Assembly (NCBI GenBank): GCA_017506865.1
Contig: JAFCMP010000526.1
Location: forward strand, 124,001-188,000
DNA length: 64,000 nt
Reading direction: 5' to 3'
Origin: Tribonema minus
Taxonomy: Eukaryota; Sar; Xanthophyceae; Tribonematales; Tribonemataceae
Part shown: positions 14,391 through 26,200 of the stretch, piece after piece
Layout of the letters: every line of letters starts with the position of its first letter
How positions within the stretch are numbered: the first letter of the stretch is position 1
Notes under the pieces: generated by a model
The model's input: the letters and a program-made list of their open reading frames with translations, nothing else
What the model was told of the DNA's origin: nothing
Databases searched by the model: none
Program-made: the position numbers and the translations under genes

Positions 14391-15918
14391 TTAAAAGCCT
14401 CTGCTCTTTAAGTACATTAGCTGCCTGTAGTGATCAATAGCAAATGGGCGAGTGGCTATGTATGCGCTGGCTGTGTGCTGCACGTGCTCTCAAAGCGGCA
14501 CCAGCGAAGCCTTACCAACGCCACGCACTTGCTTATTTCTGCATGCGCTCTCATTGCGGCACCGGCTGAGCTTCACACACACAACGGCAGCGTTCAGATT
14601 CTAGCGCATGGCTGATGTTGAGTAGCAACGAGTCCTAGGCCTGTTCTTACCACAATAAGCGACACCGAATTGAGAGCATTCCTGCGTGGCACTGGAAGAG
14701 CAGCCTCCGGATCTCCGCTGCCATGCTGGGTCAGTGGCTGAGCCGCTGCAACAGATAGCCCACTCACCCTGCCAGGTCGCAACTCCTATCAAGGGCAAAG
14801 CAGCCACCGCAACCACCTTTCTCCTTTAGCATCATTCACAGCATTTAAGCGGTGGTCTGCAGCAGGAGCACAACGCACTTACATGAGTGACAGCACATAA
14901 ATGGGTGCTAGTTGAAGCCTCACCTGTGAGTCGCCGTTCTGGTCCACCCGCCTGCCGTGTCCGCTGCTGCGGCTGATCGCTGCTGCCTGCAGCCATCGCA
15001 GCAGCGCCCCCCACACCCGCCTCGCTGCTGCCAGCAGCTGTCTCCACACTCTCTGCTGGCACTGCAACCTCAGGCAAACTCTCCTGCACATGCTGTTCAA
15101 CATGCGGTGACACAGACGCCGGCGCTCTGGCTCCCTGCACCTGCTTGTGTGCCGCCGACGTTTGCAGGGACTGCGCACTCGCTGTATCATTAGCTGATAT
15201 TCCCGTCTTCATCATCGTGTCGTCTACTCCGCTGCTCGCTGCCACATGATCCAAGATCCCATGCGCCTGCTGAGCGTCCTCACCGGCTACAGCGCCCGTC
15301 ACTGCTTCATCCTCCCGGCCCTGCTCCTTTCCGCTGTTAGTGACATGCGCCTCCTCGGCGGCTGCAAGCGCCGCCTCAGCCTGCACTGTGACATGGTTCG
15401 TGCTGGCGGCTCTGCGTTTTGAGTCTGCTGCTGCTGCTGCTGCTGCTGCCTCCGCCTTCTTACGAGCTGTTCTACTGTGCGCGCCATTGGTCCGACCGGC
15501 AGCTCCACCTCCCTGAACTCTAGCTGCTGGGACAGGTTTCTGCCGCTTTATTTGCTGTGCGCGCGCCGCGCTGCAAGCAGCACACAATACAGATGCTAGC
15601 ATTGAAATGCAGCTTCTCACAAATGTTCTTGTTGCGGATCGACCAGGCAAATATGCACTTCAAGTGACTGATACATCGGCAGATCCATAGACATTGCATG
15701 TAGATCAGCATCTCTCAGACGGGACACAACGGCCAGGCAGCTTCGATGCATACCTGCTGCTGCCTTTGCGAGCCGCTACGATGCATTGTAACAGCAGCAA
15801 CACCACTACACAACTCCAGCTCCAGCGGGAGTTGGCAGTCCTCCTCCTCTGTGCCATGCTGTGCAACAAAAGCTTCACACAACGCTGCTGCTGCTCCTGC
15901 CTGCAGCCGCCATGTCAT
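14391..15918 (-). CDS. Ala-rich low-complexity protein, unknown function
   Basis: Four-exon model with matching phases: 15918-15754 (starts MTWRLQAG), 15554-14924, 14745-14651, 14477-14391 (ends KSRGF, stop TAA), 325 residues. Exon 1 has an acidic patch (GTEEEDCQLPLELEL). Exon 2 is rich in Ala, Gln and Ser with a basic patch (QIKRQKP) near its start and an Ala run of about 8. No domain is recognised. A TGTAA signal lies about 95 bp past the stop. The start codon is 187 bp from the divergent TPM-RING gene, suggesting a shared promoter. The exon 2 acceptor was chosen because it keeps frame; an acceptor 12 bp upstream would give an early stop after 16 codons. Low complexity makes the model uncertain. 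Confidence 0.5.
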
Positions 15919-16105
15919 TCGGGGCAACGCTGATGGCCTGAACAGGCCCTCTTGCGGACAAGCATGAGAACACCCAGCCAGATCTGTGGGCCACTTGAAG
16001 TTTTCCGTTAAGAGAATAAGGTGAAGATGAAGGAAGAAGTGGGAAGAAGTGTCACTAATGAGTTTTCTGGGTGATGCGCGGTGAAGGGTTGGTCTCAGAG
16101 TCGCA
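15919..16105. promoter_or_regulatory. Putative bidirectional promoter
   Basis: This 187-bp gap separates the start codons of two divergent genes, the Ala-rich protein (-) and the TPM-RING protein (+). I see no clear TATA box. The role is inferred from position only. Confidence 0.35.
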
Positions 16106-18873
16106 ATGGGGAAAATCAGTCTTTTAAAAGTCATAAGCTTCTTTCTGTTGGTGCTGGTGCTGCTTTCACTGGCGTGTCAAGTCCTGGCAGAGGAGAAGCG
16201 AGCGTGGGCTACCGACGACTACCCGGACCTGCAACGGACGCCTGTGCTATGTAGAGCTGCTGATGCTCCGAATAATGCAGCGCTTCTGTGCGATCCCGAC
16301 GCGACACTGTCGCCGCCCAACGCAGACAGGTGTGTGCAGTCAAGCTAAGAACACGTGGCTTTCTGGCACAAATCTCAGCGGTGTTGGAATCCAAAAATGT
16401 TCTGCCAGATGATTATGTTAGCATTCTGCTGCCTACTGCCCTTAGTGTCGCCACCAAGCTTTCTGCAGCATGTTCACGTGCAGCTGCTGGCTTCATGGTC
16501 GACAAGTACGCTCCCTAGTGAAATGCGTCCCCACTTTTGCATGCTCCTTTCGTGAGTGGTGCAGGATTGAAGCGGAGCTGGAACGGCTGGCTACGGCATA
16601 CCAATCTGCTTGCGGCCCTGAGGGCTCATACCAACCCCTGCAGCTGGCGGTGGCCATAGCCGACGCCATCCACATCCCCGCGGGCGCGGACACCCACGCC
16701 ACCACCGCCGAGTTCGCCAAGCGCCTGCAAGACGCGTGGGGCGTGGGGCACGCCGACTGCCACAACGGCGCGCTGCTGCTGGTCTCGCTGCGCACGCGCT
16801 CGTTTGCCCTGTCCATCGGCACGGGCCTGGAGGTGACGCTCCCCAAGGCGAAGCGCGACGCCGTGCTCGACGCCATGGTGCCGTGGCTGCGGCGGGGCGA
16901 CACCGCGGCCGCCGTTTTGGCCGCGCTGCGCCTGCTGGACGGCCTGCTGCTGGCCGAGTCGCAGAAGCAGCAGCACCGCAAGCGCGGCCCGCCGATGCTG
17001 CGCGCGGTCCCAAGCGCTGACGGGCACCTTAACGTCAATGAAGCAGGTGGCGGCGGCACCGGCAGCGGCGGCAGCGGCCCTGGCGCCAGCCATGACGGCG
17101 GCGGCAGCGGCGGTGGCGGCGGCGGCGGCGGGCACCGCAGCGGCACGACCGCGGCGTCCGATGCCTTGCGGTTCCTGAGGCGCCACTCGCAGTTTGCGCT
17201 GCCGGCGGGGCTGTCGGCGCTGTTTCTGTTCGACTCGTGGCGGCGCGCGCAGGCGGCGGACTTCCGGCGCAAGGTGGAGGAGCTGCAGGCGCTGCAGCAG
17301 CGCTCCGCGGGCGCCGCGGACGGCGCGCCGAGCGCCGAGGCGCGCAGCTCGTGCCCCGTGTGCCTGGAGCCGTTCAAGGCGACGGTTACGGATGGGGGGG
17401 GTTCAGGGGGCGCGGGGGGCGAGGAGCTGCCGCTGGGGAAGGCTGGGCTGCCGCTCGTGGAGCTGCAGTGCGGGCACAGGTGGGCGTGAGAACCCTTACT
17501 TCAACCTCAAACATATGTAGACTAACTGCAAGTTCAGACACTGGGTGACTTGACAACCGTCAAATGCATCCCCAGCGGACCTAGGTACCGCTGTGAAAAT
17601 TTGCAATCAGGCACATGTGTTTCGTGCAAGTTTGCGTGCAGCATTGCAACGCAAAGGCATGTCGTACATGTGTGCGCTCGTCACCCCGCACATGCTGGCT
17701 TCCAGCTGCAGCCAGCAATGGCCTTGACCCTTTCAGTACCATGACCGGTGGCCTTTCGTTCTGTACCGACCCTCACACTCTGCCAGTTTGTACCGACCCT
17801 CACACTCTGCCAGTTCAATGGGGCAGGCTTAAACGCACGCCACATGCATCTGTTCCACTGCTGCAACTATTATCTCCACAATGTCAGCTTTGAAGTCTGA
17901 GTGCGGGTGTGCATTTGTCAATGTCAGCACACTGTAGACCCATGCAGAAGGCAGAGATTCTGGGCGGAAGGCAGAGATTCTGGGGCGTGCACACATGTCA
18001 GGTTGAGAAAAATGTTTGGCTGCCGCTGCCCGAGCGGCATGCCAGGCAGGCACGTCCACCCCTCGGACCAGCTAATCCTTCTGCCCCCATCATGCAAAAC
18101 AAGAATCACGTCTCACTCCACCCATACACTCACTCTACTCATTGACACAAGTCCGAGTCATAGCCCCCCCCCCCCCCCCCCCCCCCCAAACAAACAGGTA
18201 TTGCCGCAGCTGCCTCGGCGGCATGCTTCGCAGCGCCGGCGCCTCCACGTGCGGCCCCAGCTCCCCCTGCCCCATCTGCGACCCCGAGTTCTGGCAGGCC
18301 GCCGCCGCGCAGGCGCCCGGCGCGCGCGGCAGGAAGAGCGACTTCCGGGACTACTACCGCCACGCGTACGCCCCCGGGCGCGGCCCCTCGGTCGGCTTTA
18401 CCCTCGGCGGCAGCGGCAGCGGCGCCAACAAGGGCATGGCGCCGCGCAGCGCGTTCACGCACACGCGGCGGCGCGCGCACGATCGGGGCGCGCGGCCGGA
18501 GGCGGATGCGGGAACGTCGCCCGCGGGCGGCGGCGGTTACGGCAGCGGTTACGCGGAGAGCGATGCGGGGGGCGGCAGCACGTTTGAGGCGGGCAGCGGC
18601 GGCAGCACGGCGGCGCGGGAGCGGGCGTTCCGACTGCACTCGCTGCGCGCGCTGCACCCGCGGCGGATGAAGGGCGACGTCGCGGCGCGCGTGGCGCGGG
18701 GGGAGCCGCTCGAGCAGCAGAAGCCCGCTGCGGCGGCGGGCATGGGGCACAGCGCGTGGACGCGCAAGGGGTACAGCGGGTCGCAGCAGCAGCGCTCGTC
18801 GTCGTCGTCGCGCAGCGGCGGGGGGAACTTTGGAGGGGGGAGGTCTTCGGACGCTTCCGCCGGAGGCTGGTGA
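16106..18873 (+). CDS. TPM-domain protein with C-terminal RING finger
   Basis: Three exons with consistent phases: 16106-16329, 16565-17479, 18198-18873; 604 residues. Residues 1-28 form a signal peptide or anchor (hydrophobic core FFLLVLVLLSLACQVLA). Residues about 40-240 match the TPM domain (DYPDLQRTPVL, then ALLLVSLRTRSFALSIGTGLE). A Gly/Ser-rich linker and a short hydrophobic segment (FALPAGLSALFLF) follow. A C3HC4 RING spans residues about 338-407: CPVC at 338, CGHRYCRSC from 376 (split by intron 2) and CPIC at 404. The tail is Gly-rich and ends SAGGW, as in many TPM proteins. TPM proteins act in photosystem II repair or as membrane factors; RING fingers usually give E3 ubiquitin ligase activity. 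A membrane-bound ligase is inferred. TGTAA lies at 19096-19100. Intron 2 carries a run of 24 C just before its acceptor. Confidence 0.9.
18164..18187 (+). repeat. Homopolymer run of 24 C before an acceptor
   Basis: The run ends 10 bp before the intron 2 acceptor of the TPM-RING gene and sits where a polypyrimidine tract is expected. Confidence 0.9.
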
Positions 18874-19681
18874 AAGCGATAGTCTAGGGCTAGGATCTCA
18901 AGGCGTGGTATATATAAGGTACATAGACAAAGTGCCGCGGATTGCGCAGATAGAGGGTGCTGGGAGCGCTTCTGGCTGGGTTGCTGGTCAGCAACGCTGG
19001 CGCCGACAACAGTCTCGGGCGGGGACAGCAGCGCGCGAGTCAGCGTGCGCACTCTTTCGCACAATTATTGAGCATGTACAAATGCACACAACCACTGTAA
19101 AGGTACTTGGTGGTATTGGATGCCGGGCGTGGAATCGGCTCTTGCACATGTTTCGTGCATGTCTCATGGGCACATGTCATGCAGCACCTCTGCTTGCCTT
19201 TCTGTTTCAGGAGTGACCATCAATAACAGACACACAGGGCAGGTGCCTACCGCAGCACCGCAGTTGTGGCGGCTCGGGGCGTTGTGCAGTAAAGGGGTGG
19301 GGGGGGGGGAGGGGGGTTCAAGGCTTGGCATGCTGTGGTTCAGATTGCTTAAAACCCCCAATGTGTAGCGGTCTTAAGAACAAGCTGTCGGTATGTTGAG
19401 AGGTGACGCGGGCTTAAGATTTTGTGAGCGTTTATCAGATGGGTGGCATTCAGCTGAGTTGTCAATACCTGGCCTATCATTTACATGTTGCGCCTGCAGC
19501 CCTAAGCTGGCTATGCAGCTTTGACTCTGCTCCAGTTATTTAGGTACCATGCTGGGCTGATACATCCCTCATGTTGCCCTGATGCGCGCTGCGTTCATCG
19601 AATGTACGTGCGATCAACTGATGAATCTGGTCATGCCCATTACCTGAACTTCTGCCATGCTGAACTTCACCTGCACCGCAG
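18874..19681. other. 3' UTR and intergenic
   Basis: It starts with the TPM-RING 3' UTR, with TGTAA at 19096-19100. A G-rich run lies at about 19296-19316. I see no further gene. Confidence 0.5.
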
Positions 19682-19822
19682 CTGCACAAGGCGAATGCGG
19701 CACTGAAGCAGGCCCGGCGCAATCATCACTACGAGATCTTGGGCGTTCAACGCGATGCAGATGAACAGACCATCAAGAAGGCACACAGAAAGGCCGCGCT
19801 GAAGTGGCTCACATCATCCTGA
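19682..19822 (+). pseudogene. Orphan J-domain (DnaJ) exon, probably a remnant
   Basis: After a possible acceptor (ccgcag) the frame reads a short helix, then HHYEILGVQRDADEQTIKKA and HRKAALKW, the first two helices of a J domain. The basic lead-in before it resembles the junction in TPR-J proteins of the DNAJC7 type. The frame hits a TGA at 19820, right where the HPD motif should follow, and I found no HPD-containing exon downstream nor TPR exons upstream. A functional J domain needs HPD, so a degenerate fragment or an exon copied from elsewhere is most likely. A real gene with a distant next exon is not excluded. Confidence 0.6.
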
Positions 19823-21137
19823 TCGAACTCTGAGCAGAGTCAGACTCAAGTCACACGGGGAGTTCAGTTTTGAAGTACATCGATGAAGAACGCATTAACT
19901 GCACCTCATGGCTGCCACAGCACGCCATGAGTGAAGAATCAGATGCTGTTGCAGACCACATCGGCGGTGTTGCAAGCAGGGAACTGATTGTACCAAGTGC
20001 ACCAGCAGCACAGGTCCAATCAAATCATTGTCAATGTCAGAGGAGTTGCAAACAGGGTTAGGTTTACCCAACCCTAACCACAGCGCAAGCATGCGCCAAG
20101 ACAGAGCCAGCAGCACGGGAAAAAACACGTAAGACAAAATTCGCCATGTATTTACAAACAGCAAGACCGTGCCTTGCAATGCGCTCTCCCTTGGGAAGAC
20201 GAGGTCTTGGCGCAAGGCCCATTGAAAACACGCCCATTGGAATGCGTGTACTTGTACCTTTGCTCTTTGTCATCTTGAGCCTTCTGCTTCCGGGGCTTGC
20301 AGCGTGGTGTTGTCAGGTGTGGGAGGACCTAGCGGCACAGGCTTCCCCGTTAGATTCCCAAGACTGCACAACAACCAGAATTTGGGCTTAGGGTTAGGCG
20401 CAGGGAGGGCTACGGTTAAGGATTAGGGCTAGGGTTTGGCTCAGGTAGGGCTAGGGTACGGGGGGCAGGCGTACTGCGCACACAACGAAGTCAGTTGTGA
20501 CCAAATGCCCGGTGCCCAGCAGCAGATGAGCATCACCAAATACAGAGGAGTCATGGAGCATAGTGCCAAGCGCTCGTGCCTTGCCACAATTGCCCGCAGG
20601 AGCTGCGGAGGTGAGGTGACGGATTCCAGAAGTAGATGCATGTGAGGCGAGTACTGCCCGTCGAAATGCAAGGTGCAGTAGTCTTTCAGCAGGTACGGGT
20701 GGGACGTGTGCGAAGCGCTTTGGTGAATTCGCTGAGTTGCAGTGCAGGGGTAGGGTTAGGGTTAGGGTTAGGGCACAGGGTCGGCTGAGGCGTACAACTC
20801 CCAGCTAGTGCGCAGTGTCGAGCAGTGCGCATGCATGGGCGCGATGCGGCAGCGGTCTATGGTCGGTAATTGGAGAGCAGGCGTTATACTGCAGCACTTG
20901 AACGCAGTCCTGCAAATGCGAGACCCGTACACGTACGCACATACTTGTAGCAATTGGTGGCAGCCGCACTGATCACGTCAGTTATCAGCAACAATCGAAC
21001 TTGTCTACCAGCCACAGGTCACATGACACATAGATCATGTACTACAAGCTTTGACATCAATTATAGAAGTATGGGCTTTTTGGAAACCTCGGCGAGAATA
21101 AATAACAAGTACAACGATGGTACAGGTGTGAACTCAC
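19823..21137. other. Telomere-like blocks; possible minus-strand exon at 20441-20671
   Basis: Degenerate TTAGGG-type repeats lie at about 20056-20082, 20390-20460 and, cleanest, 20750-20774. Between them, the minus strand at 20671-20441 is open and reads HFDGQYSPHMHLLLESVTSP, which looks protein-like but has no match I recognise. It may be a 3' exon of the membrane-protein gene ending at 21138, or chance. I could not join it in phase. Confidence 0.35.
20750..20774 (+). repeat. Interstitial telomere-type repeat (TTAGGG)n
   Basis: About four tandem TTAGGG units in non-coding DNA. Confidence 0.85.
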
Positions 21138-22071
21138 GTCCATTGCAAATACAGAACTTGCGTCTGCAGGTCCGCCACTGTCCCCGCCAGGGCACCCAAC
21201 TGTTGCCTGTACACAGAAAGCGGTCACGAAGATTGCGCATGTCAATGACCTTCAATGGCATCTGACCCTTCTGGCAAACTACCCCAACTAAAGCATCGAT
21301 CGCAGTGTTCAGCAGAGCGTGCACTTCGACGCAAGTTCAACAGTCCAATTCGATGCGGCGAACTTGAGTTTGCCGTGTAGAAACAGGTGCTCAAAGAAGC
21401 TTCAACATGCACAGCAGGAGCAGTCAGAGCAGTCGAGATGTGCTCGCTTTGACATGGATTGTTCCGCGGATGGCACAAGACGCATTGGCTAAGCTGTGGA
21501 GGGGCCAGTTGTACTTGAAGTTCCAGAAGTGAAGTGGCTGCATCGCACCCTGATTCGCCGATTGCCTCCCAGCTCGCTCAGTCATGCCTTGCCCAGTGCT
21601 CCTGGTACGTGAGGACCAGCCGTGAGGTTCAACAGACCTAAATCTGCTACACACGGTCTCCAAAGACTCGTGCTGAGTGACTCATGATGTACGTATAGAT
21701 GAGTGACTTACCCATATGTCATGGTTGCATTTAATTTCGCCAGCACGGCCTCTTTTCGCCTCTCGGCAGCCGTTTTGGGCACGATCTGTTCAATTTCCGC
21801 CTCTCTGCCCGTGCTCCGCAAGTAGTTGATGGTGTCCCCCTGCCGATGCAGTGCAGCGCCAAAAAAGAATAAGTGGTGCCCCTCGTGCATGCACATGTGC
21901 GATGCAATGGTTGCCTATGCCGCGGCGCAGCACTGACAGAGTATCATGTAGATGGCTTCAGTTCAATGCGCTCAGCAAGCAAATGGTTCAGTTCATGGTG
22001 AAAACCAAGCACATGTCACCAAACTTGAAAGAAGATCTGTTGATTCGTTTTCAGAAAGAAGATCATAGAAG

Positions 22072-22133
<62 letters not shown>

Positions 22134-22800
22134 GAACGCCCCCATGCAGACGCGGTGTGAGGCACGGCGCATGTGATGCGCCAATGTCTGCACGTCCACG
22201 ATGCGCAACTGTATCCGCACCAATTGCGGCATATCTGTCAAGCATCTAGTCAACGAAGCAACGAAAGGCGGATAGGGTGCGAGTGCCTTGCCTACCTAAT
22301 TTCTGCTGTTGTGCCACCAGATGTCAACATCGATAACATTCGTTACATCCTGTGGCGGGACGGCCAACATGGTTCTTGCTTGGAGTATTGGAGTCAACGG
22401 CGCATGAAATTCACAGCAAGGGCCAAACTTAAAGGAGTGACCTCTTAAGTTGGCAACTGGGCAGGAGAGAAAACCCCTAAAAGCTGCCCTGCCTCTGCTT
22501 GATGACACCAGCAAAATTGCCTGGTTTGATGCTAAAAAATGCAGTATGCGTATATCTGCTGCTGACACAAAACACCGTACAGGCGAAAGCCGAATCCACA
22601 CCATGGATCTTGTGTCGGTGTCGTCTTATAAATAAAAATTCCACTGCGGTAACCTCTCTCACCTTGTAGTCTTTAAACAGGATATTTCTCAGCAGTATGA
22701 ATGTGAAGAAGGTGCCTATCATCGATATCAGAAACCGCTGCGCTCTGCTGCCGCCATTGCCTTCCGGATATGCAGCTGCTACGTTGTCGGTAGGCCTCAT
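21138..22800 (-). CDS. Small single-pass membrane protein with coiled-coil tail, unknown (3' partial)
   Basis: Three exons join in phase: 22800-22663, 21839-21712, 21206-21138. Exon 1 (46 residues) starts MRPTDNVAAAYPEGN and holds one membrane helix (RFLISMIGTFFTFILLRNIL). Exon 2 starts GDTINYLRSTGREAEIEQIV and is charged, with a helical AAERRKEAVLAKL stretch. Exon 3 adds QQLGALAGTVADLQTQVLYL, a coiled-coil heptad pattern. Phases are 0, 2 and 2. The final exon is not found. The orientation suggests a tail facing one side of a membrane; organelle and function are unknown. Intron 1 contains a CAG run at about 22075-22131. Confidence 0.6.
22075..22131 (+). repeat. CAG trinucleotide microsatellite (about 19 units)
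   Basis: A pure CAG run inside intron 1 of the minus-strand membrane-protein gene. It is not in a supported coding exon. Confidence 0.9.
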
Positions 22801-23292
22801 TCCCACCCTCCGCTTTAAGCACAATAAGCAAGCACAGCCGAGGCTTCCACTCGCAGCAAAGAGGCTTGCACTGCAAATCACGGGGGTTCTGGTAGGCGCT
22901 CGCTCCTGATTGAGCGTTTTCCTCCAAACCTTCTACTTCAACTGAAACTTCAGCTTCTACTTGAACTGAAACTTCAAACCCTAGATGGAAAAGTAGGTGT
23001 GATCCCGCGCTGCTTCCATCATCAATGTGGGTGGCAAGTTTTCATGAGAAGGTAGGCCACAAGCAAGCTTGACAGTGATCATGGACAGATGACGCTGAAC
23101 GCCCACAAAAACCCAGCAACGTAGAACCAGTTGCAGCTCACAAAAAAAATCACCGAGAGGGACCTTGCATGCAAGGGGCCATACGGCAACCGCATTCCAT
23201 TTCTCCACACACGCCGACTCCTGCCCAGGGAAGAAGCTCAAGAACACAACCCCCCCCACACCACCACCGCCGCTCCCCCGGGACAGCCGCCG
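22801..23292. other. Intergenic between two minus-strand genes
   Basis: It should hold the THUMPD-type gene's 3' UTR and the promoter of the membrane-protein gene. I saw no TGTAA on the minus strand. Near-repeats of a ttcaactgaaacttc motif lie at about 22934-22976. No gene is seen. Confidence 0.4.
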
Positions 23293-26200
23293 TCATAACC
23301 GCTCCAGCACCACGACGCTCGCCGGCACGCCGCCAATATTCACAGGCAGGTCTTGCTCGACGCGCCACCGCGCCCCCTCCCCCCCCTGCGCAACGTCTAC
23401 TGCCGCCGCCGCCGCCACAATCACGTGGCTGTACGTTGAGAGCAGCACGGCGCGGCCGCCGACCTTGAGCACGCGGCGCCACTCCGACAGCAGGCGCGGG
23501 ACCTGCTGCTTGTTGGCCCGCGCGCTGCCGTACTGGCGCCCAAAGGGCATGTCCGTCACGACGTGCGTGACGCTCGCGTCGGGCAGCTGCAGCGCCGCCG
23601 CGTCCCACTGGTGGACCTGCGCCGCCACGGAGAGAGGGGCATCGGATGACGGGAATTGAGGTTGGGGGGGGGGGGGGGGGGGGGGATGTGTGCTGGGCAC
23701 AGCAGCGTGCAGCTGATGCATGGGTTAAGTTGGCATCATCGTGCGTGCGCTGGCTGCTCCCCGAGCGGCGTCCGAAGCGCACGTTCGGCCATTTGCGGGG
23801 TCATGCAGCAGCAGCGGTGCCGCCGCGACCCTGGCGAGCAGCGCGTACACAACACCATGCAACCACGAACGCTGTATCATGCAACCACACGCGCCAGATC
23901 ACAGTGCCAAGCAGAAGAGCGCTATTTGCAGCGCTGCCGCGTCCCACTGGTGGAGCTGCGCCACGGAGAGAGGGTTCGGATGACTTGCAGTGCGGTCGGT
24001 GAAGGATGTATGCTGAGCACAGCAGGACGGATGCACAAGTTGAAGTTGGCGTGTCCGTGTGTTCGTTGCCAGAACTGGCGTAGTCGGAACCGCCGCCTGC
24101 AAAACGTGTACCTTTGCAATATGTACCACAGTGAGTGCAGTGTGATGTATGCGCGCTGAGGGTAGCATGCAGCGGGAGTGGCGCTGCGCATGCGTATGGC
24201 AACGGTGCCTGCTCGCATCAATGGCGGCGGTCACGCGTGCACTGCAGCAGTGCCCTGCCGCACGCCGACACACGTGTGCGTTGCTCAGCATGCGTGTCAG
24301 CGCTCGAGATCATGCAACAGCACCCGCATCGCAGCGAACGGCCACAGACGACAGCAACAAGTGCGCACACGGATTGACCCCCCCCCCCCCCCACAGCGCT
24401 CGCAGCAACACGCACCTCGACGCTTCCGACGCACGCGCCGGCGCACGCGGCGGCATTCTCACGAGCGCACGCCGTCGCCTCCACGCTAGTGTCCGAACTT
24501 ATGCAGCGCGCGCCCGCGACTGCCAGCGCCGCCTCCACCGCAATGGTCCCTATGCCGCCCATGGGGTCCAGCAGCGTCGCGCCGGGGGCGACGCGCGCGG
24601 CGCGCAGCAGCGCGTGCGCAGTGCTCGGCCGCAGCATGGCGATGCGGCCGCCGCGTTGGAGGTAGGCGCGCGGCTCGTGCGGCAGCCTGAATATGGGGCA
24701 GGGGTGCAGAAGGAGGTTGATGTTCATCGTGAAAAACTGCGTTTGCGTTGTTTGTGCGATGGTTGGTGGTGGTGCAGCGTGGCGATGCGGCCGCCGCATT
24801 TGAGGTATGCGCGCGGCTCGTGCGGCAGCCTGAATGCGGGCCGGGGGTGCGGAAAGAGGGCGATGCTCATTGTGAAACTGGGTTTGTATTGTGCGGTGGT
24901 TGATGGCAGTGCAGCATGGCGACGCGGGCGCCGCGGCTGAGGTAGGTGCGCGGCTCGTGCCGCAGCCTGAAAATATACATGGGCTGAAGGAGGCACGGAA
25001 AGAGAGTAATGTTCATCATAAAACTGTGTTTTGCTTTGTGAGGAGGTAACTGGCAGTGCAGCATGGCGCCGCGGGCGCCGCGTTTGAGGTATGCACGCGG
25101 CGCATGCGGCAGCCTGCATGCGGGCCGGGGGTGCGGAAAGAGGGTGATGCGCATCGTAAGACTGTGTTTCTGTTGTTGCGCAAAGGCTGGGGGGTGCTGC
25201 TCGGTCTCGAAGTGCACAGCGCTCGTCAGTGATACAGCGAGGCGGAGTCGCCATCGTACGGCAACGTGGCGCGGCGGAGGGGGACAGACAGCAGCAACAG
25301 CAGCAGCGGCGGCAGCAGCAGCAGCGCTCGAGGAGGTGCAGACAGCAGCAGCGCTCAGCAAGAAAGGGGTGCAGTGCTCAGACACACAGGACGGAAAGCC
25401 TGCGGGCGCGTGAGCGGGTCGCGGCGAAGACAGCAGGCAGCAGTGATCAGCACGCAACTGCGCGTGATGCCGCAAACTAAAGCATGCCGGTATAGCAATG
25501 CCTGACACGCCCAGGGAGTGCGCAAGGGCGTGTGGCAAGAGGTGGCCACCATTGACGCACCGGCACGCTGTTGGTGTACATGCCGCATCATTCACATTCA
25601 GTTCGGATTCGAGTTGATGTTAAAAGAGTGTTCAGAGGCGTAAGGACACGCAAAGTGGTGCCATGTACTGCCATGGCGCAATCTAGAGGCATGGCAACGA
25701 GTACTTGTGGCAGCGCTCAGACGGACGCGTGCGCGCACCTGTTGCCCGACTTGTGGTGCAGCAGCTTGAGCGTCAGGCCGCACGCCATGCAGTCGCGCAG
25801 CACGATGGTGCAGACGTCGCAGTCAAAGGCCGACATGCTCACGCCCCAGCGGAACCGCTCCCCCACCGCCTCCCCCACGCTGGCCATGGCCTGACGGTCG
25901 ATGGAAACGAATCAGAAGATCGTAGAGCTCTAGGTGACAAAGGATGGTTAGCTGCAAGTGCCTTCCATCAATAACCGTAGTCGCCGCTGCTGGCGTCATT
26001 GGCCACGAGTCAATGTGATGTTTGTATGTTGCAGGAACACAGTGGGAGGTGCTGTTGTGTCAGATGGGTGTATGCCGGCGCGTTGAGAAGGCAGGTGGTG
26101 TTTGAAAGTAGAGTCTCTGAACATCTACTGCTTGAGTGACGGGTGCTTATCACATTTGCTTGTAACTGGCGTGCGGCGGTGTGACAGTCGGTGATTGCCA

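Noticed and set aside
15520..15711. Alternative minus-strand exon 2 reading that stops after 16 codons
   Set aside because: It would leave over 600 bp of open downstream frame unexplained; the acceptor 12 bp further keeps phase through two more exons.
16493..17377. Long minus-strand ORFs (294 and 186 codons) over the TPM-RING gene
   Set aside because: Shadows of GC-rich coding sequence. The plus strand has the TPM and RING motifs and phased introns.
20750..20774. A chromosome end
   Set aside because: The TTAGGG block is only about 25 bp long and has genes on both sides.
21138..21206. GDSGGP on the minus strand, suggesting a trypsin-like protease
   Set aside because: The reading frame that joins in phase with the upstream exon gives a coiled coil instead; no other protease motif is present.
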